Notes: generated by a model not told the origin, from the letters alone. A stretch of 64,000 nucleotides of DNA from CAYPHY01 sp964410625 (GCA_964410625.1 CAYPHY010000002.1:1-64000); one strand, 5' to 3'. Counted from the stretch's first letter, positions 42,205-51,255 are shown. Made by a program: numbers and translations.

Positions 42205-43425
42205 ATGAAACACATAGACATCCTAACCACCGCCCGCGCCGACTATAGCCTGGTATTGCCGGTGGCGCGGGCGATTGAGCGGCAAGAAGGGCTGGCCGGG
42301 CGGTTGGTTTATACTGGCTCCCATTTCTCGACCAACGAACGGCCGATGCTCGACACGCTGATCAGCCAGGCCGGACTACCCACCATCACCGTCCCTTGCA
42401 CCGGGATTGGCGAAGGGGAGTATGCCTCGGCCGTTGCACTGGGCGAGATGACGGCCGGGTTTGCCAGCCTGTGGCGCGAGCAGCGACCCGACATGGTGCT
42501 GGTGTTGGGCGACCGGTATGAGTTGCTCCCGGCCGTCTCCATCGCCATCCTCTATGGCATCCCTATCGCCCATCTCTTCGGCGGCGAAGGGGATGTCTCC
42601 TTCGCGCTGGATACCCAGGTGCGTAACGCGCTGACCAAGAGCGCCCATATCCACTTTGTCAACCACGAAGCCAACCGGCAACTACTCATGAAGCTGGGCG
42701 AAGAGAGCTGGCGCATTGTCGCCTGTGGCAATCCGGCGCTCGATTTTGAAGTTACGGCCGACCGCGACACCTTTTTGCGCTACGCGGCCGAACAAGACTG
42801 GGGCAGCGGGCCATTCATCGCCGCTTGCTATCTGCCGCCAACCACCTTACGCCACCTCTGGCCTGGGGAGCTAGAAGCGTTACTGGCGGCACTCGATGAA
42901 TGGCCGCAGCACCAGATCATTTGGGCTGGCGTCAACACCGATCCCGGCGCGAGAGAGATCCAGCAACGACTGGAAGCCCATTGCCAAACACGGCCGAACC
43001 ACGTCTTCGTCTCCGGCCTGGGGACAGCCCGTTTTTATAGCTTGCTGCAATGTGCCGCTGTGATCGTCGGCAATAGCTCCAGCGGCTTGATGGAAGCGTC
43101 CAGCTTTGGCCTTCCGGCGGTCAACGTCGGCGTGCGCCAGGTCAGCCGCCTCTGCGCCGACAATGTGATCAACGTCCCCGGCGAGACAGCGGCGATTTCG
43201 GCCGCGCTCCACCAGGCGATCAACGACGAGTCCTTCCGTGCCTACGTGCGAGGGCTGAAGAACCCCTTCCAAACCGGCCACGCCGCCCACTCCATCGCCG
43301 AACACGTCTGCCGCATCCTCCACAGCCACACCCGCCAACAACTGATGGTCAAACGCCTGTTGCCGGAAAACCCGGCGCGGTTTGGGGGGTTGAATCGTGT
43401 GCCGGAGATAAGCGTGGGAGATTAG
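42205..43425 (+). CDS. neuC: UDP/GDP-N-acetylglucosamine 2-epimerase, hydrolysing (NeuC/LegG-like)
   Basis: Releases the nucleotide and inverts C2 to give the N-acyl-mannosamine-type substrate for the NeuB enzymes. The 406 residues open with IDILTTARADYSLVLPVARAIE, the NeuC/LegG signature, and contain VLVLGDRYELLPAVSIAILYGIPIAHLFGGE and IVGNSSSGLMEASSFGLPAVNVGVRQ, the GT-B-like nucleotide site. Start ATG 42205. It follows the second synthase, consistent with one pathway. Non-hydrolysing WecB-like enzymes differ, and one is encoded separately at 61796. Confidence 0.93.
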   Translation: MKHIDILTTARADYSLVLPVARAIERQEGLAGRLVYTGSHFSTNERPMLDTLISQAGLPTITVPCTGIGEGEYASAVALGEMTAGFASLWREQRPDMVLVLGDRYELLPAVSIAILYGIPIAHLFGGEGDVSFALDTQVRNALTKSAHIHFVNHEANRQLLMKLGEESWRIVACGNPALDFEVTADRDTFLRYAAEQDWGSGPFIAACYLPPTTLRHLWPGELEALLAALDEWPQHQIIWAGVNTDPGAREIQQRLEAHCQTRPNHVFVSGLGTARFYSLLQCAAVIVGNSSSGLMEASSFGLPAVNVGVRQVSRLCADNVINVPGETAAISAALHQAINDESFRAYVRGLKNPFQTGHAAHSIAEHVCRILHSHTRQQLMVKRLLPENPARFGGLNRVPEISVGD

Positions 43426-43502
43426 GAGACTAAGAGACTAAGAGACTGGGAGATTGCAGTCTCCCAATCTCTCAGTCTCTCAGTCTCCTACTCCTAGTCT
43501 CA
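43411..43502. repeat. stuttered inverted repeat, family B
   Basis: GGGAGATTAGGAGACTAAGAG phrases are answered by CAGTCTCCCAATCTCTCAGTCTCTC around GATTGCAGTC. The left arm begins within the last codons of the epimerase gene. Confidence 0.9.
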
Positions 43503-43511
43503 TCCTTTCCA

Positions 43512-44246
43512 ATGAAAACCATCTCCATCCACCAACCCTCCTACTTCCCCTGGTTGGGATTAGTGCATAAGATCGCCGCCAGCGATGTGTTTGTGGTGCT
43601 GGATTCGGTGCAATACGGCCGTCACGCCTTCCAAAACCGCACGCTCTACTCCACTCGCGAGGGTCCGCGCTATCTGACGCTGCCGGTACGCTCAAAGGGG
43701 CATATCGAACAGCAGTTGACCATCCGTGATGTGGAACTGGCCGACCCGCGCTTGCCGCGCAAACATTTTCAAACGCTGCAACAACGCTATGGCAAAACAG
43801 CGGGATGGCCGCTGGTGAAAGAGGGGTTGGCAGAGATATTGCTCGGCCGCTGCTATACCCACCTGCTAGACCTTACTTTACAAACACTGGCCCTGACGCT
43901 GCGTGTGTTCGAACTACGGCCGCAAATCATTCTCGCTTCCGCTTTGGATATTGACGGCAGTAAAAGCGAACTGGTATTGGAGATTTGCAAGACAGTGATG
44001 GGAAGTGGCGGCGGCCGTTATCTTTCCGGTCAGGGAGCCAAAGCCTACATGGATGAACGACTATTCGCCGAGGCAGGCATCCCGGTCATCTATCAGCAAT
44101 TTCAGCATCCCGTTTATCCGCAATCACACGGCGGCAACTTCCAGCCCGGCTGTATGGCCTTGGAATGGTTTCTCGAAGACCCCGAATGGGCCTGTACTGG
44201 CTTTCATCAACTACAGACTACAACGGATGAGGAAATCAACGGATAA
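43512..44246 (+). CDS. WbqC family protein
   Basis: A 244-residue protein opening ISIHQPSYFPWLGLVHKIAASDVFVVLDSVQYGRHAFQNRTLY, the WbqC signature, with GGGRYLSGQGAKAYMDERLFAEAGIPVIYQQF later. WbqC-like proteins are common in O-antigen and capsule loci and are associated with amino-sugar modification; the reaction is not established to my knowledge. It stands between the epimerase and a PIG-L deacetylase. Confidence 0.9.
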   Translation: MKTISIHQPSYFPWLGLVHKIAASDVFVVLDSVQYGRHAFQNRTLYSTREGPRYLTLPVRSKGHIEQQLTIRDVELADPRLPRKHFQTLQQRYGKTAGWPLVKEGLAEILLGRCYTHLLDLTLQTLALTLRVFELRPQIILASALDIDGSKSELVLEICKTVMGSGGGRYLSGQGAKAYMDERLFAEAGIPVIYQQFQHPVYPQSHGGNFQPGCMALEWFLEDPEWACTGFHQLQTTTDEEING

Positions 44247-44309
44247 ATAGTCCATCCGTTGATTTCCCCATCTGTTGTTGTCATTCCCCTATCAACATCT
44301 CCCAACATC

Positions 44310-44996
44310 ATGGCAAACAACGATTCAAACGTATTAGCAATCTCTGTTCATCCCGATGACGAAACGCTTGGCTGTGGTGGTACACTGCTCAAGCACAAGG
44401 CGCAAGGGGATACACTCTACTGGCTGATTATCACCCAGGCGCGGGAACCCTATTGGCCGGCCGATCTGATCCAGCGTAAAGCCATCGAAGTGGAACGGGT
44501 GGCGGCCGCTTACTGCATGAAGCAATTCTACAAGCTCAATTTCCTGCCGACCCGCCTGGATAGCACGCCGCAGCACGAACTGATTGATGGGATTCGCTCG
44601 GTGATCAACAAGGTACGGCCGCAAACCATCTATCTCATCCACCAGGGCGACGTCCACACCGACCACTATGCCGCCTTCACCGCCACGCTGTCGGTGGTCA
44701 AATCCTTCTATATGAACCGCTTTGGCGTGCGTCGCGTGCTGAGCTATGAAACACTCTCTTCCACCGAAGCCGCCCCGGCCAATCCGTCGCGGATGTTCAT
44801 CCCTGGCGTCTACAGCGACATATCGCTTTACATCGAGGAAAAAATCCGTATCATGCAGCTGTATGATAGCGAGATACACGCCGATCCCCTGCCGCGCGGC
44901 CCCTCGGCCATTCGCGCCCTGGCCCGCTATCGCGGCGCGACGATTGGCGTCGCCTATGCCGAAGCCTTTATGCCCATCCGTGAAGTAATCCCTTAG
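44310..44996 (+). CDS. PIG-L family (LmbE-like) deacetylase
   Basis: A 228-residue zinc-dependent N-deacetylase. The metal motif HPDDE is at residues 14-18 (ISVHPDDETLGCGGTLLKHK), and the C-terminal metal histidine region HQGDVHTDHYAA is present. Family members remove acetyl from GlcNAc-linked substrates. The start at 44310 (MANNDSNVLAISVHPDDE) is favoured over an upstream in-frame start at 44259. In this locus it may edit an amino sugar before re-acylation. Confidence 0.9.
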   Translation: MANNDSNVLAISVHPDDETLGCGGTLLKHKAQGDTLYWLIITQAREPYWPADLIQRKAIEVERVAAAYCMKQFYKLNFLPTRLDSTPQHELIDGIRSVINKVRPQTIYLIHQGDVHTDHYAAFTATLSVVKSFYMNRFGVRRVLSYETLSSTEAAPANPSRMFIPGVYSDISLYIEEKIRIMQLYDSEIHADPLPRGPSAIRALARYRGATIGVAYAEAFMPIREVIP

Positions 44997-45110
44997 CCTG
45001 GAGCAACTCAGATAGACAACCCGTGTTGAAGAGCGCATCAAAAGAGCGCCTATTGACCCAAATGAAGAGTTCGAGCGAAGCGGGTTAGATAGATAAGCAC
45101 ACAATCAGCA

Positions 45111-45758
45111 ATGACAAAACCGAAGTTGATCATTATTGGAGCCGGTGGACATGCGAAAAACATCATCGAAATTCTGGAGCGACTCGACAGTTATGATGTC
45201 ATCGGCGTGACAACCAAAGAGAAGACGGCCGAAAAAGAGTTTTTCGGCTATCCCATTCTTGGCACCGATGATGATTTACCGTCGTTCTACCAACGGGGCG
45301 TCCGCCATGCAGTTATCGGTGTTGGTGGGTATCGTAATAATCTGCTACGCGCCGACCGTTTTTTGCATGTCAAACAATTGGGGTTTGAGGTTGTTTCATT
45401 AGTTGATCCATCAGTGTTTGTAGGACGCAGTGTTCAGATCGGAGAGGGGTGTGTGATGATGCCCCGTTCGCTGCTGAACACCGACTGCCGGATCGGCAAT
45501 AATGTCGTCGTCCATATTCACTCATTTATTGGTCACGAATCAACAATTGGCGACCACACACTCATCTCTGGGGGAGTCAACCTGGGGGCCAATGTGACCG
45601 TCGGCGAACACTCTTTCGTCGCTATCGGTGCCACAATTGTTTCCGGCGTGAATCTCGGCCGCAACGTGCTCGTCGGGGCGGGTGCGGTCGTCGTCAAAGA
45701 TGTACCCGACAACACCACCGTCATGGGCGTTCCAGCGCAACCGGTAGAAAGAGGCTGA
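45111..45758 (+). CDS. NeuD/PglD-like sugar O/N-acyltransferase
   Basis: A 215-residue acetyltransferase: an N-terminal Rossmann-like domain (LIIIGAGGHAKNIIEILERL) and a left-handed beta-helix of hexapeptide repeats (about residues 100-205, GEGCVMMPRSLLNTDCRIGNNVVVHIHSFIGHESTIGDHTLISGGVNLGANVTVGE). NeuD, PglD and LegH of this type acetylate sialic or di-amino sugars at C4 or an OH. Next to the LegC-like and PtmE-like genes, a LegH role (4-amino acetylation) is the simplest reading. Confidence 0.9.
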   Translation: MTKPKLIIIGAGGHAKNIIEILERLDSYDVIGVTTKEKTAEKEFFGYPILGTDDDLPSFYQRGVRHAVIGVGGYRNNLLRADRFLHVKQLGFEVVSLVDPSVFVGRSVQIGEGCVMMPRSLLNTDCRIGNNVVVHIHSFIGHESTIGDHTLISGGVNLGANVTVGEHSFVAIGATIVSGVNLGRNVLVGAGAVVVKDVPDNTTVMGVPAQPVERG

Positions 45759-45897
45759 GAGACTGGGAGACTGGGAGGCTGGGAGGCTGGGAGGCTGGGA
45801 GATTCTCTACTCAATGTCGTGTTTGTCCAATCGCTAAGTCTCTAAATCTCCCAATCTCCTAGTCTCCTAATCTCTTAATCTCCAATCTCTATCCCCC
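45752..45897. repeat. stuttered inverted repeat, family B (long)
   Basis: GAGACTGGGAGACTGGGAGG phrases repeat six times on the left. After a spacer (CTCAATGTCGTGTTTGTCC), reverse phrases AAATCTCCCAATCTCCTAGTC continue to the ribosome site of the next gene. The left arm encodes the last codons of the acyltransferase. Confidence 0.9.
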
Positions 45898-45911
45898 TAG
45901 GGAGCCAAATC

Positions 45912-46985
45912 ATGGATGTAACAAAATTACTGGTACAACCAGAGAGTACCATCCGCCAGGTCATTGGTTGCATTGATCGCGGCGGCCAGGGTATTGCGCT
46001 GGTTGTTGATCAAAAACAGCACTTACTTGGAACCGTCACCGATGGTGATATTCGCCGGGCGATGCTCTCCGGCATGGATTTGGAATTGCCGGTGGCCGTC
46101 ATCCTGGCGAAGCGGGCGGAAACGGCCTACCCGCAGCCGATCACCGCTGCACTGTCCACGCCGGAAGCGGAGCTACTGCGGTTGATGAACAAACACACCA
46201 TCCGTCACATCCCGCTGCTCGACGACTGCGGGGCCGTAGCCGGGATCGCCCTGCTTAGCGAGCTGGTCAAGGAGTATGAAATGCCGATTACGGCGATGGT
46301 TATGGCCGGCGGGATGGGGACGCGTTTACGGCCGCTGACCGAAGAGCTGCCCAAGCCGATGCTGCCGGTGGGCGACCGGCCGCTGTTGGAGCTGATTATC
46401 GAGCAGTTGCGCCAGACCGGCATTCACCAGGTCAACATCGCCACCCACTACAAGCCAGAGAAGATCACCGAACACTTTGGCAACGGCCGCGACTTTGGCA
46501 TAGACATCCGCTACGTGGCCGAGGAGCAACCGCTGGGAACGGCCGGGGCATTGAGCCTGATGCAGCCCCCGGATCGGCCGCTGTTGGTGATGAACGGCGA
46601 CATCCTCACCCGCGTCAACTTCAAGCAGATGTACGCCTTTCACCGCGAACACCATGCCGATCTGACCGTCGGCGTCCGCCCCTACCAGGTACAGATCCCT
46701 TATGGCGTGGTGGAGAGCGATGGCGTGCATCTCTGTCGCCTGGCCGAAAAGCCCATCTACACTTTCTTTGTCAACGCCGGGATTTACCTGCTCGAACCGG
46801 CCGCCTATCGCTACATCCCAATGAGCGGCCGCCGCTTCGACATGCCTGATTTAATTGAGCGTCTGATCGCCGACGGCCGCCGCGTGGTCAGCTTCCCCGT
46901 CCGCGAATATTGGCTCGACATCGGCCAGCACGATGATTACCTCCAGGCGCAGGAGGATGTGCGGAATGGAGTGTATGGAGACTGA
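45912..46985 (+). CDS. CBS-domain nucleotidyltransferase (PtmE-like)
   Basis: A 357-residue protein with an N-terminal CBS pair (about residues 1-120, GQGIALVVDQKQHLLGTVTDGDIRRAML ... HTIRHIPLLDDCGAVAGIALLSEL) and a C-terminal sugar-1-phosphate nucleotidyltransferase: MAGGMGTRLRPLTEELPKPMLPVGDRPLL (GGMGTRLRP from residue 133), with LVMNGDILTRVNF as the metal site. PtmE of the legionaminic pathway (GDP-glucosamine synthesis) has this same fusion. Whether GTP or UTP is used cannot be read from sequence. The CBS pair suggests nucleotide regulation. Confidence 0.9.
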   Translation: MDVTKLLVQPESTIRQVIGCIDRGGQGIALVVDQKQHLLGTVTDGDIRRAMLSGMDLELPVAVILAKRAETAYPQPITAALSTPEAELLRLMNKHTIRHIPLLDDCGAVAGIALLSELVKEYEMPITAMVMAGGMGTRLRPLTEELPKPMLPVGDRPLLELIIEQLRQTGIHQVNIATHYKPEKITEHFGNGRDFGIDIRYVAEEQPLGTAGALSLMQPPDRPLLVMNGDILTRVNFKQMYAFHREHHADLTVGVRPYQVQIPYGVVESDGVHLCRLAEKPIYTFFVNAGIYLLEPAAYRYIPMSGRRFDMPDLIERLIADGRRVVSFPVREYWLDIGQHDDYLQAQEDVRNGVYGD

Positions 46986-47072
46986 GAGATTGGGAGATTG
47001 GGAGATTGGAAGGTTATTGGTGTATTGGCGAAGCGGAGTAAGACAGAAACTAATAGACCAATAAACCATTAA
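46980..47072. repeat. half family B joined to family C inverted repeat
   Basis: GAGACTGAGAGATTGGGAG units run straight into GGTTATTGGTGTATTGG, then AATAGACCAATAAACC. Family B lacks its second arm here, while family C has both. Confidence 0.85.
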
Positions 47073-47089
47073 ACCGCTGGGGGATGCTA

Positions 47090-48298
47090 ATGATTGAAGA
47101 GATTACAACCGTACCGAAATTTAGATTGCAAGAGCCTATTCCCCTCTCCGTGCCGGAGATTCGGGGGAATGAATGGGCTTATATTAAAGAGTGCCTCGAT
47201 ACCAATTGGGTATCGTCGGCCGGGCCGTTTGTTGGCTACTTTGAAGAGGCGTTTGCGCGGCAGATCGGCACGAAGTATGCCGTCGCGACAGTCAATGGCA
47301 CGGCCGCGCTGCATACCGCCTTGCTCGTCGCCGGCGTCCAGCCCGATGATGAAGTCCTCGTCTCTACATTGACCTTTATTGCCCCGGCCAACGCGGTTCG
47401 CTATGTCGGCGCGTGGCCGGTGTTCATAGATGCCGAGGCGCAACATTGGCAGATGGACCCGCAGCAAGTCGTGGACTTCCTGGAGAAAGATTGTCACTGG
47501 AGCGGCGGCGAATTGCGGAACAAAGCCACCGGGCGGCGGGTGAGTGCGATCATCCCCGTCCACATCCTCGGCCATCCGGTGGATATGGACCCCATCCTGG
47601 AAGTGGCGCGACGCTATGGCCTGGTGGTGATCGAAGATGCCAGCGAGAGCCTCGGCGCACAATATAAGCGGCGCAATGTCGGCCGACTCGGTGACATCGC
47701 CTGCTTCAGCTTCAACGGCAACAAGATCATGACCACCGGCGGCGGCGGGATGTTGGTCACGGACAATGAGGCGTGGGCGCGGCGGGCGGAGTACCTGATC
47801 AACCAGGCCAAAGATGACTCTCTGGCTTATATCCACCATACCATCGGCTATAACTATCGCCTGACCAATTTGCAGGCGGCGATGGGCTGCGCCCAGTTGG
47901 AACAACTCGCGGAGTATGTGGAAGCGAAGCGGCGGATTGCGGCCGCCTACACCCACGCACTAGATGAGATACCGGGGATCACACCGATGCGGGCTGCTCC
48001 CTATGCCTATAGTGCCTTCTGGCTCTACACCATTCTCATTGATCCGTTGCGCTATGGGATCAGCAACCAGACATTGCTGGAACGGCTGAGCCAGGCTGGC
48101 GTACAGACCCGCCCGCTCTGGCAACCACTCCATCGCAGCCCGGCACACAGGGACGAAGGGGGGCAAACCCCGGCGCGTCACTGTCCCACGGCCGACCACC
48201 TCCATAGCCAGGCACTCAGCCTGCCCTGTTCGGTGGGGCTGACGGCCGAGCAATTCGACCGCGTGGTGGCGCTGATCAGGAATAGAGGCTGTGACTGA
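47090..48298 (+). CDS. LegC-like DegT/DnrJ/EryC1/StrS aminotransferase
   Basis: A PLP enzyme of about 402 residues that adds an amino group to a 4-keto-6-deoxy nucleotide sugar. IPLSVPEIRGNEWAYIKECLDTNWVSSAG and ATVNGTAALHTAL are the LegC-type opening, and FSFNGNKIMTTGGGG carries the PLP lysine (Lys212). GGGGGA is better placed for ATG 47090 than for ATG 47084. It ends eight bases inside the flippase gene. Its usual partner LegB (4,6-dehydratase) is not next to it in this window. Confidence 0.92.
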   Translation: MIEEITTVPKFRLQEPIPLSVPEIRGNEWAYIKECLDTNWVSSAGPFVGYFEEAFARQIGTKYAVATVNGTAALHTALLVAGVQPDDEVLVSTLTFIAPANAVRYVGAWPVFIDAEAQHWQMDPQQVVDFLEKDCHWSGGELRNKATGRRVSAIIPVHILGHPVDMDPILEVARRYGLVVIEDASESLGAQYKRRNVGRLGDIACFSFNGNKIMTTGGGGMLVTDNEAWARRAEYLINQAKDDSLAYIHHTIGYNYRLTNLQAAMGCAQLEQLAEYVEAKRRIAAAYTHALDEIPGITPMRAAPYAYSAFWLYTILIDPLRYGISNQTLLERLSQAGVQTRPLWQPLHRSPAHRDEGGQTPARHCPTADHLHSQALSLPCSVGLTAEQFDRVVALIRNRGCD

Positions 48299-49589
48299 TT
48301 CGACAATTGCCAACGGCCGAGGGCTTTTTCTCTCCCGGCTGAACGGCCGCCTGGGACAACATCGGGCCGCCTTGCTCTATACCGCTGCTTCTGTGTTCAA
48401 CGGCGCGTGTGGGGTGGCGGCGAACTTCATCATTTTGCGCCTCGTCCCTCCGGCCGACATGGGCATCTGGCAGGCGGCGTTGTTGGTGCAGGTCTATGGC
48501 GCATTTGTCCAGCTAGGCGTCACCAATGGCCTCGGCCGTGATTTGCCGTTGGCGCTCGGCCGCGGCGACCAAGCGCAAGCCCAACAGTTGGCCGCAACCA
48601 CGATGGCCTGGGCGCGAATTTGCGCCATAGCCGTTGCCGCAATCGGCCTGTTGCTGGCAATACTCTACCCTTTCCAGAGCCTCTCCTGGCGCGTGGCCTT
48701 CCTGGCAAACTTCCTGGTCGTGGCCTTGCAGCCCTACAACGGCTTTTTGCTGGGGCTATATCGTTCGGCCAACTCCTTCCAGAAGCTCGCACTCGCCACG
48801 CTCTTCAATAGCATTATCCAGAGCGGGACATTGGTTTTCGTGGTCTGGTGGGGTTTGTGGGGGTTGGGAGTACGCGCTATTCTGGTGGCGGGACTGGTAC
48901 TGATTCCAATGCATCTCTGGCGGCCGATTCGCGCCCAACCTCGCCTGCATCGCACCCACTTCATCAGCCTGTTGCGTACCGGCCTGCCGCTGCTGCTGCT
49001 CAGCTATGCCGCCACCCAGGTCCTGGCGCTCGACCGCTCCTTTCTCGCCCTGGCCGCTCCAACGGAGACACTCGGCCGCTACGCGCTAATCACCTACATC
49101 TACACGGGGATGTTGCTGGTCCCAACCAGCCTCGGCCATTACGTCTATCCACAGATGAGCTATCGGCTGGGCAAAAGCGGCCGCCCCCCCGCTCTGTGGG
49201 AGATCGCCTGGAAATCATTCGTGGCGATCCTGCTCTTGACCCTGCCGGTTGTTCTGGTTGGTTTTTGGGCATTGTGGAAGGTGGTCCCCTGGTTGGCGCC
49301 TGAATATACGGCGGCCGTGCAACCGGCGGCCGTCGCCCTGGTTGGCGCGTGGCTCTATGGCGGGGTCATTGCCGCCAACGCGCTCAACTCTGTCAAGGCG
49401 TGGCGCAGCCTGATCGCGCTGATCGTCGTGGCAACGTTGGGATTTGTTGTCGCGTGGATGGCGGCCGCTGGCTTGCCCCTACTCTGGCGGGCAACGCTGG
49501 CTGGTTTCGTGGCTCGTCTGGTCTATTCCTTTGGCGGGTTGTTGCTTACGTGGCTGCGGCTCCGGTCGCGGATTGAAATCCGCGCCTGA
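48291..49589 (+). CDS. wzx: Wzx-type polysaccharide flippase
   Basis: A 432-residue polytopic membrane protein of the MATE/MOP superfamily that moves lipid-linked repeat units across the membrane. About 12 hydrophobic segments are seen, starting with ALLYTAASVFNGACGVAANFIIL, and the oligosaccharide-flippase pattern LPLLLLSYAATQVLALDRSFLALAAPTETLGRYAL. The start is GTG 48291, overlapping the aminotransferase end. The last codons run through a family K palindrome. Confidence 0.9.
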   Translation: MTDSTIANGRGLFLSRLNGRLGQHRAALLYTAASVFNGACGVAANFIILRLVPPADMGIWQAALLVQVYGAFVQLGVTNGLGRDLPLALGRGDQAQAQQLAATTMAWARICAIAVAAIGLLLAILYPFQSLSWRVAFLANFLVVALQPYNGFLLGLYRSANSFQKLALATLFNSIIQSGTLVFVVWWGLWGLGVRAILVAGLVLIPMHLWRPIRAQPRLHRTHFISLLRTGLPLLLLSYAATQVLALDRSFLALAAPTETLGRYALITYIYTGMLLVPTSLGHYVYPQMSYRLGKSGRPPALWEIAWKSFVAILLLTLPVVLVGFWALWKVVPWLAPEYTAAVQPAAVALVGAWLYGGVIAANALNSVKAWRSLIALIVVATLGFVVAWMAAAGLPLLWRATLAGFVARLVYSFGGLLLTWLRLRSRIEIRA

Positions 49590-49615
49590 TATGGAAAGCT
49601 GCGTTGAAACGCACT
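49568..49615. repeat. GA-loop palindrome repeat (family K), copy 2
   Basis: GCGGATT-GA-AATCCGC (49568-49583) is followed by GCGTT-GA-AACGC (49601-49612). The copy is close to that at 40883-40929. It encodes the last residues of the flippase (RIEIRA) and its stop. Confidence 0.85.
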
Positions 49616-49640
49616 TTTACGACTTCTACGACTTTCTCAT

Positions 49641-51140
49641 ATGGCATCCAACACCGAACGACTGCTTGATCCAGGAACGGCCGCCACCTATGAAGCATTT
49701 CTCGCTGCGTTAGATACGCTGGCCCGTGCTGAAGGTCAGGCGTGGCCTTACGCCCAGCAGGGGTTGTTTCAATATATTGCGGTTCCGGCGAATGCGGAAT
49801 TGGCTTCCAGCCGCTTTCGTTCGCGGCCGGGAACGCTGGTCCAGTCGGCGGGCAATGGTTGGCGGCGCTGGCAGGCGTGGCGGGATGCCCGAATCGTGGC
49901 CCAGGCTACAACGGCCGACTTACATCAAGCAGAGATAGTATGGATTGTACGGCCGTCGTCGTTTGCCATATATGAAACGGTGGCCCAGATTGCCCGACAA
50001 CTGCCCTATCCCAGCTTGCTGCTCATTGATTCTTCGCTGCCAGAAAAGCGTAGCCTTGAGGACATGGGGCAATGGGGAACGGCCGCGCTCTATCTGGCCG
50101 ATAAGTTCCGCCTCCTGACACCCTCCACCTTCCGCGAAGCGGGACGACGTAGCCGGCTGATGCTGGGCCTGTTGGCTGAGTTGCTCCCTGAACCACCTGC
50201 GGGGCTATCAGGACTGGTCTGGCGCAACTGTTTGGAAGCCATCCTGACCGAACGCTTTGTGCAGCGCCATTTGTTGCCCCACGCACGGCCGCGGCTGGTC
50301 GTCTCCGCGCTCGACGTAGAAACGGAAGCAGCGACGGTGCATCTGCTGACCCAGGCCACCGGAACAAGCGGGGTCGTCGTGCAACATGGCACGGCGATGG
50401 ACTTGCTCTTTCCCAGCATCGCCTCGCGCGGCCTGTTGTGGGGCGAACAAAGCCTGCTGATGGCTCGCTCCTACGAGGTTGGCAGCCGCGCAGCCGACTA
50501 CTACTTATCCGGCGCACCACGCACCGACCAAAACTACCAATTGCGCCAGCGCGTGCGGGAAAATAGTCGGCCGCCCCAAATCCTGTTCGTCAGCCAATTT
50601 TCACAGCATCAAGCCTTCCCGGAACTGGTCAACCATGAGGTGGCGACACTATTGCTGGAGCTGTCCGAGCGATTACAGGGTTTGGACTTGAATGCGGAGC
50701 TGACTTTCCGGCCGCGCTCGGCCGCTTGCCTCGATGCTTTCCGGCAATTCAGCAACGCCAACAACCATTCTGTGGGGGCCATTCGCTTGCTGGCGGCCGA
50801 TGAACCGCTGGCAACACAACTGGCGCAAGCGGATATGGTGATCGGGATTGATTCGACCGCGCTGCTGGAAGCGATGCAAGCCGGTATCCCCGTCGTCCAG
50901 TTGTGGGGCGCGGAGGGACGGCCGCGACTGAACTACTATCAAGATGGCTCACTCCTCCTGGCCCGGCGTGCGGCCGAGGTGGAAGCCTACTTCTGTTGCC
51001 TGCTGCGCGATCCCGCCTGGAAGCGCGAACGGATAGCGGCGCAAGACCGGCGGTTGCGGCCGTTGTTTGCCCACCCCGGCCGGGCCACTGAACAAACGCT
51101 ACACTGGTTCCAACAACAACTGAGCTTACAAAGTCCATAA
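49641..51140 (+). CDS. putative GT-B-like glycosyltransferase or capsule synthesis protein
   Basis: A 499-residue protein without membrane segments. The region about 220-260 (RLVVSALDVETEAATVHLLTQATGTSGVVVQHGTAMDLLFPS) and the C-terminal part (ADMVIGIDSTALLEAMQAGIPVVQLWG, residues about 395-420) resemble the nucleotide-binding half of GT-B enzymes such as CDP-glycerol- or polysialic-type transferases. No exact family was recognised. Being between Wzx and Wzy, a role in adding a nonulosonic acid or other sugar is plausible but unproven. Confidence 0.6.
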   Translation: MASNTERLLDPGTAATYEAFLAALDTLARAEGQAWPYAQQGLFQYIAVPANAELASSRFRSRPGTLVQSAGNGWRRWQAWRDARIVAQATTADLHQAEIVWIVRPSSFAIYETVAQIARQLPYPSLLLIDSSLPEKRSLEDMGQWGTAALYLADKFRLLTPSTFREAGRRSRLMLGLLAELLPEPPAGLSGLVWRNCLEAILTERFVQRHLLPHARPRLVVSALDVETEAATVHLLTQATGTSGVVVQHGTAMDLLFPSIASRGLLWGEQSLLMARSYEVGSRAADYYLSGAPRTDQNYQLRQRVRENSRPPQILFVSQFSQHQAFPELVNHEVATLLLELSERLQGLDLNAELTFRPRSAACLDAFRQFSNANNHSVGAIRLLAADEPLATQLAQADMVIGIDSTALLEAMQAGIPVVQLWGAEGRPRLNYYQDGSLLLARRAAEVEAYFCCLLRDPAWKRERIAAQDRRLRPLFAHPGRATEQTLHWFQQQLSLQSP

Positions 51141-51144
51141 GCTT

Positions 51145-51255
51145 TCCGACACGAATGGCACGAATTTCACGAAAAGGTGAAATAAGGGTTGTTCGCACGC
51201 ACTTGTGCCAGTTCGTACCAAAATATACGCATCCTAGACAACTGAGCTTAGCGAT
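51145..51255. repeat. half family F repeat and spacer
   Basis: CGACACGAATGGCACGAATTTCACG resembles the left arm of the element at 15624. No right arm follows. The remaining bases before the polymerase start hold nothing recognised. Confidence 0.65.

Noticed and set aside
43411..45897. Regularly spaced short repeats that could be taken for CRISPR
   Set aside because: Units of about 10 bp run without unique spacers and are followed by their reverse complement; there are no cas genes.
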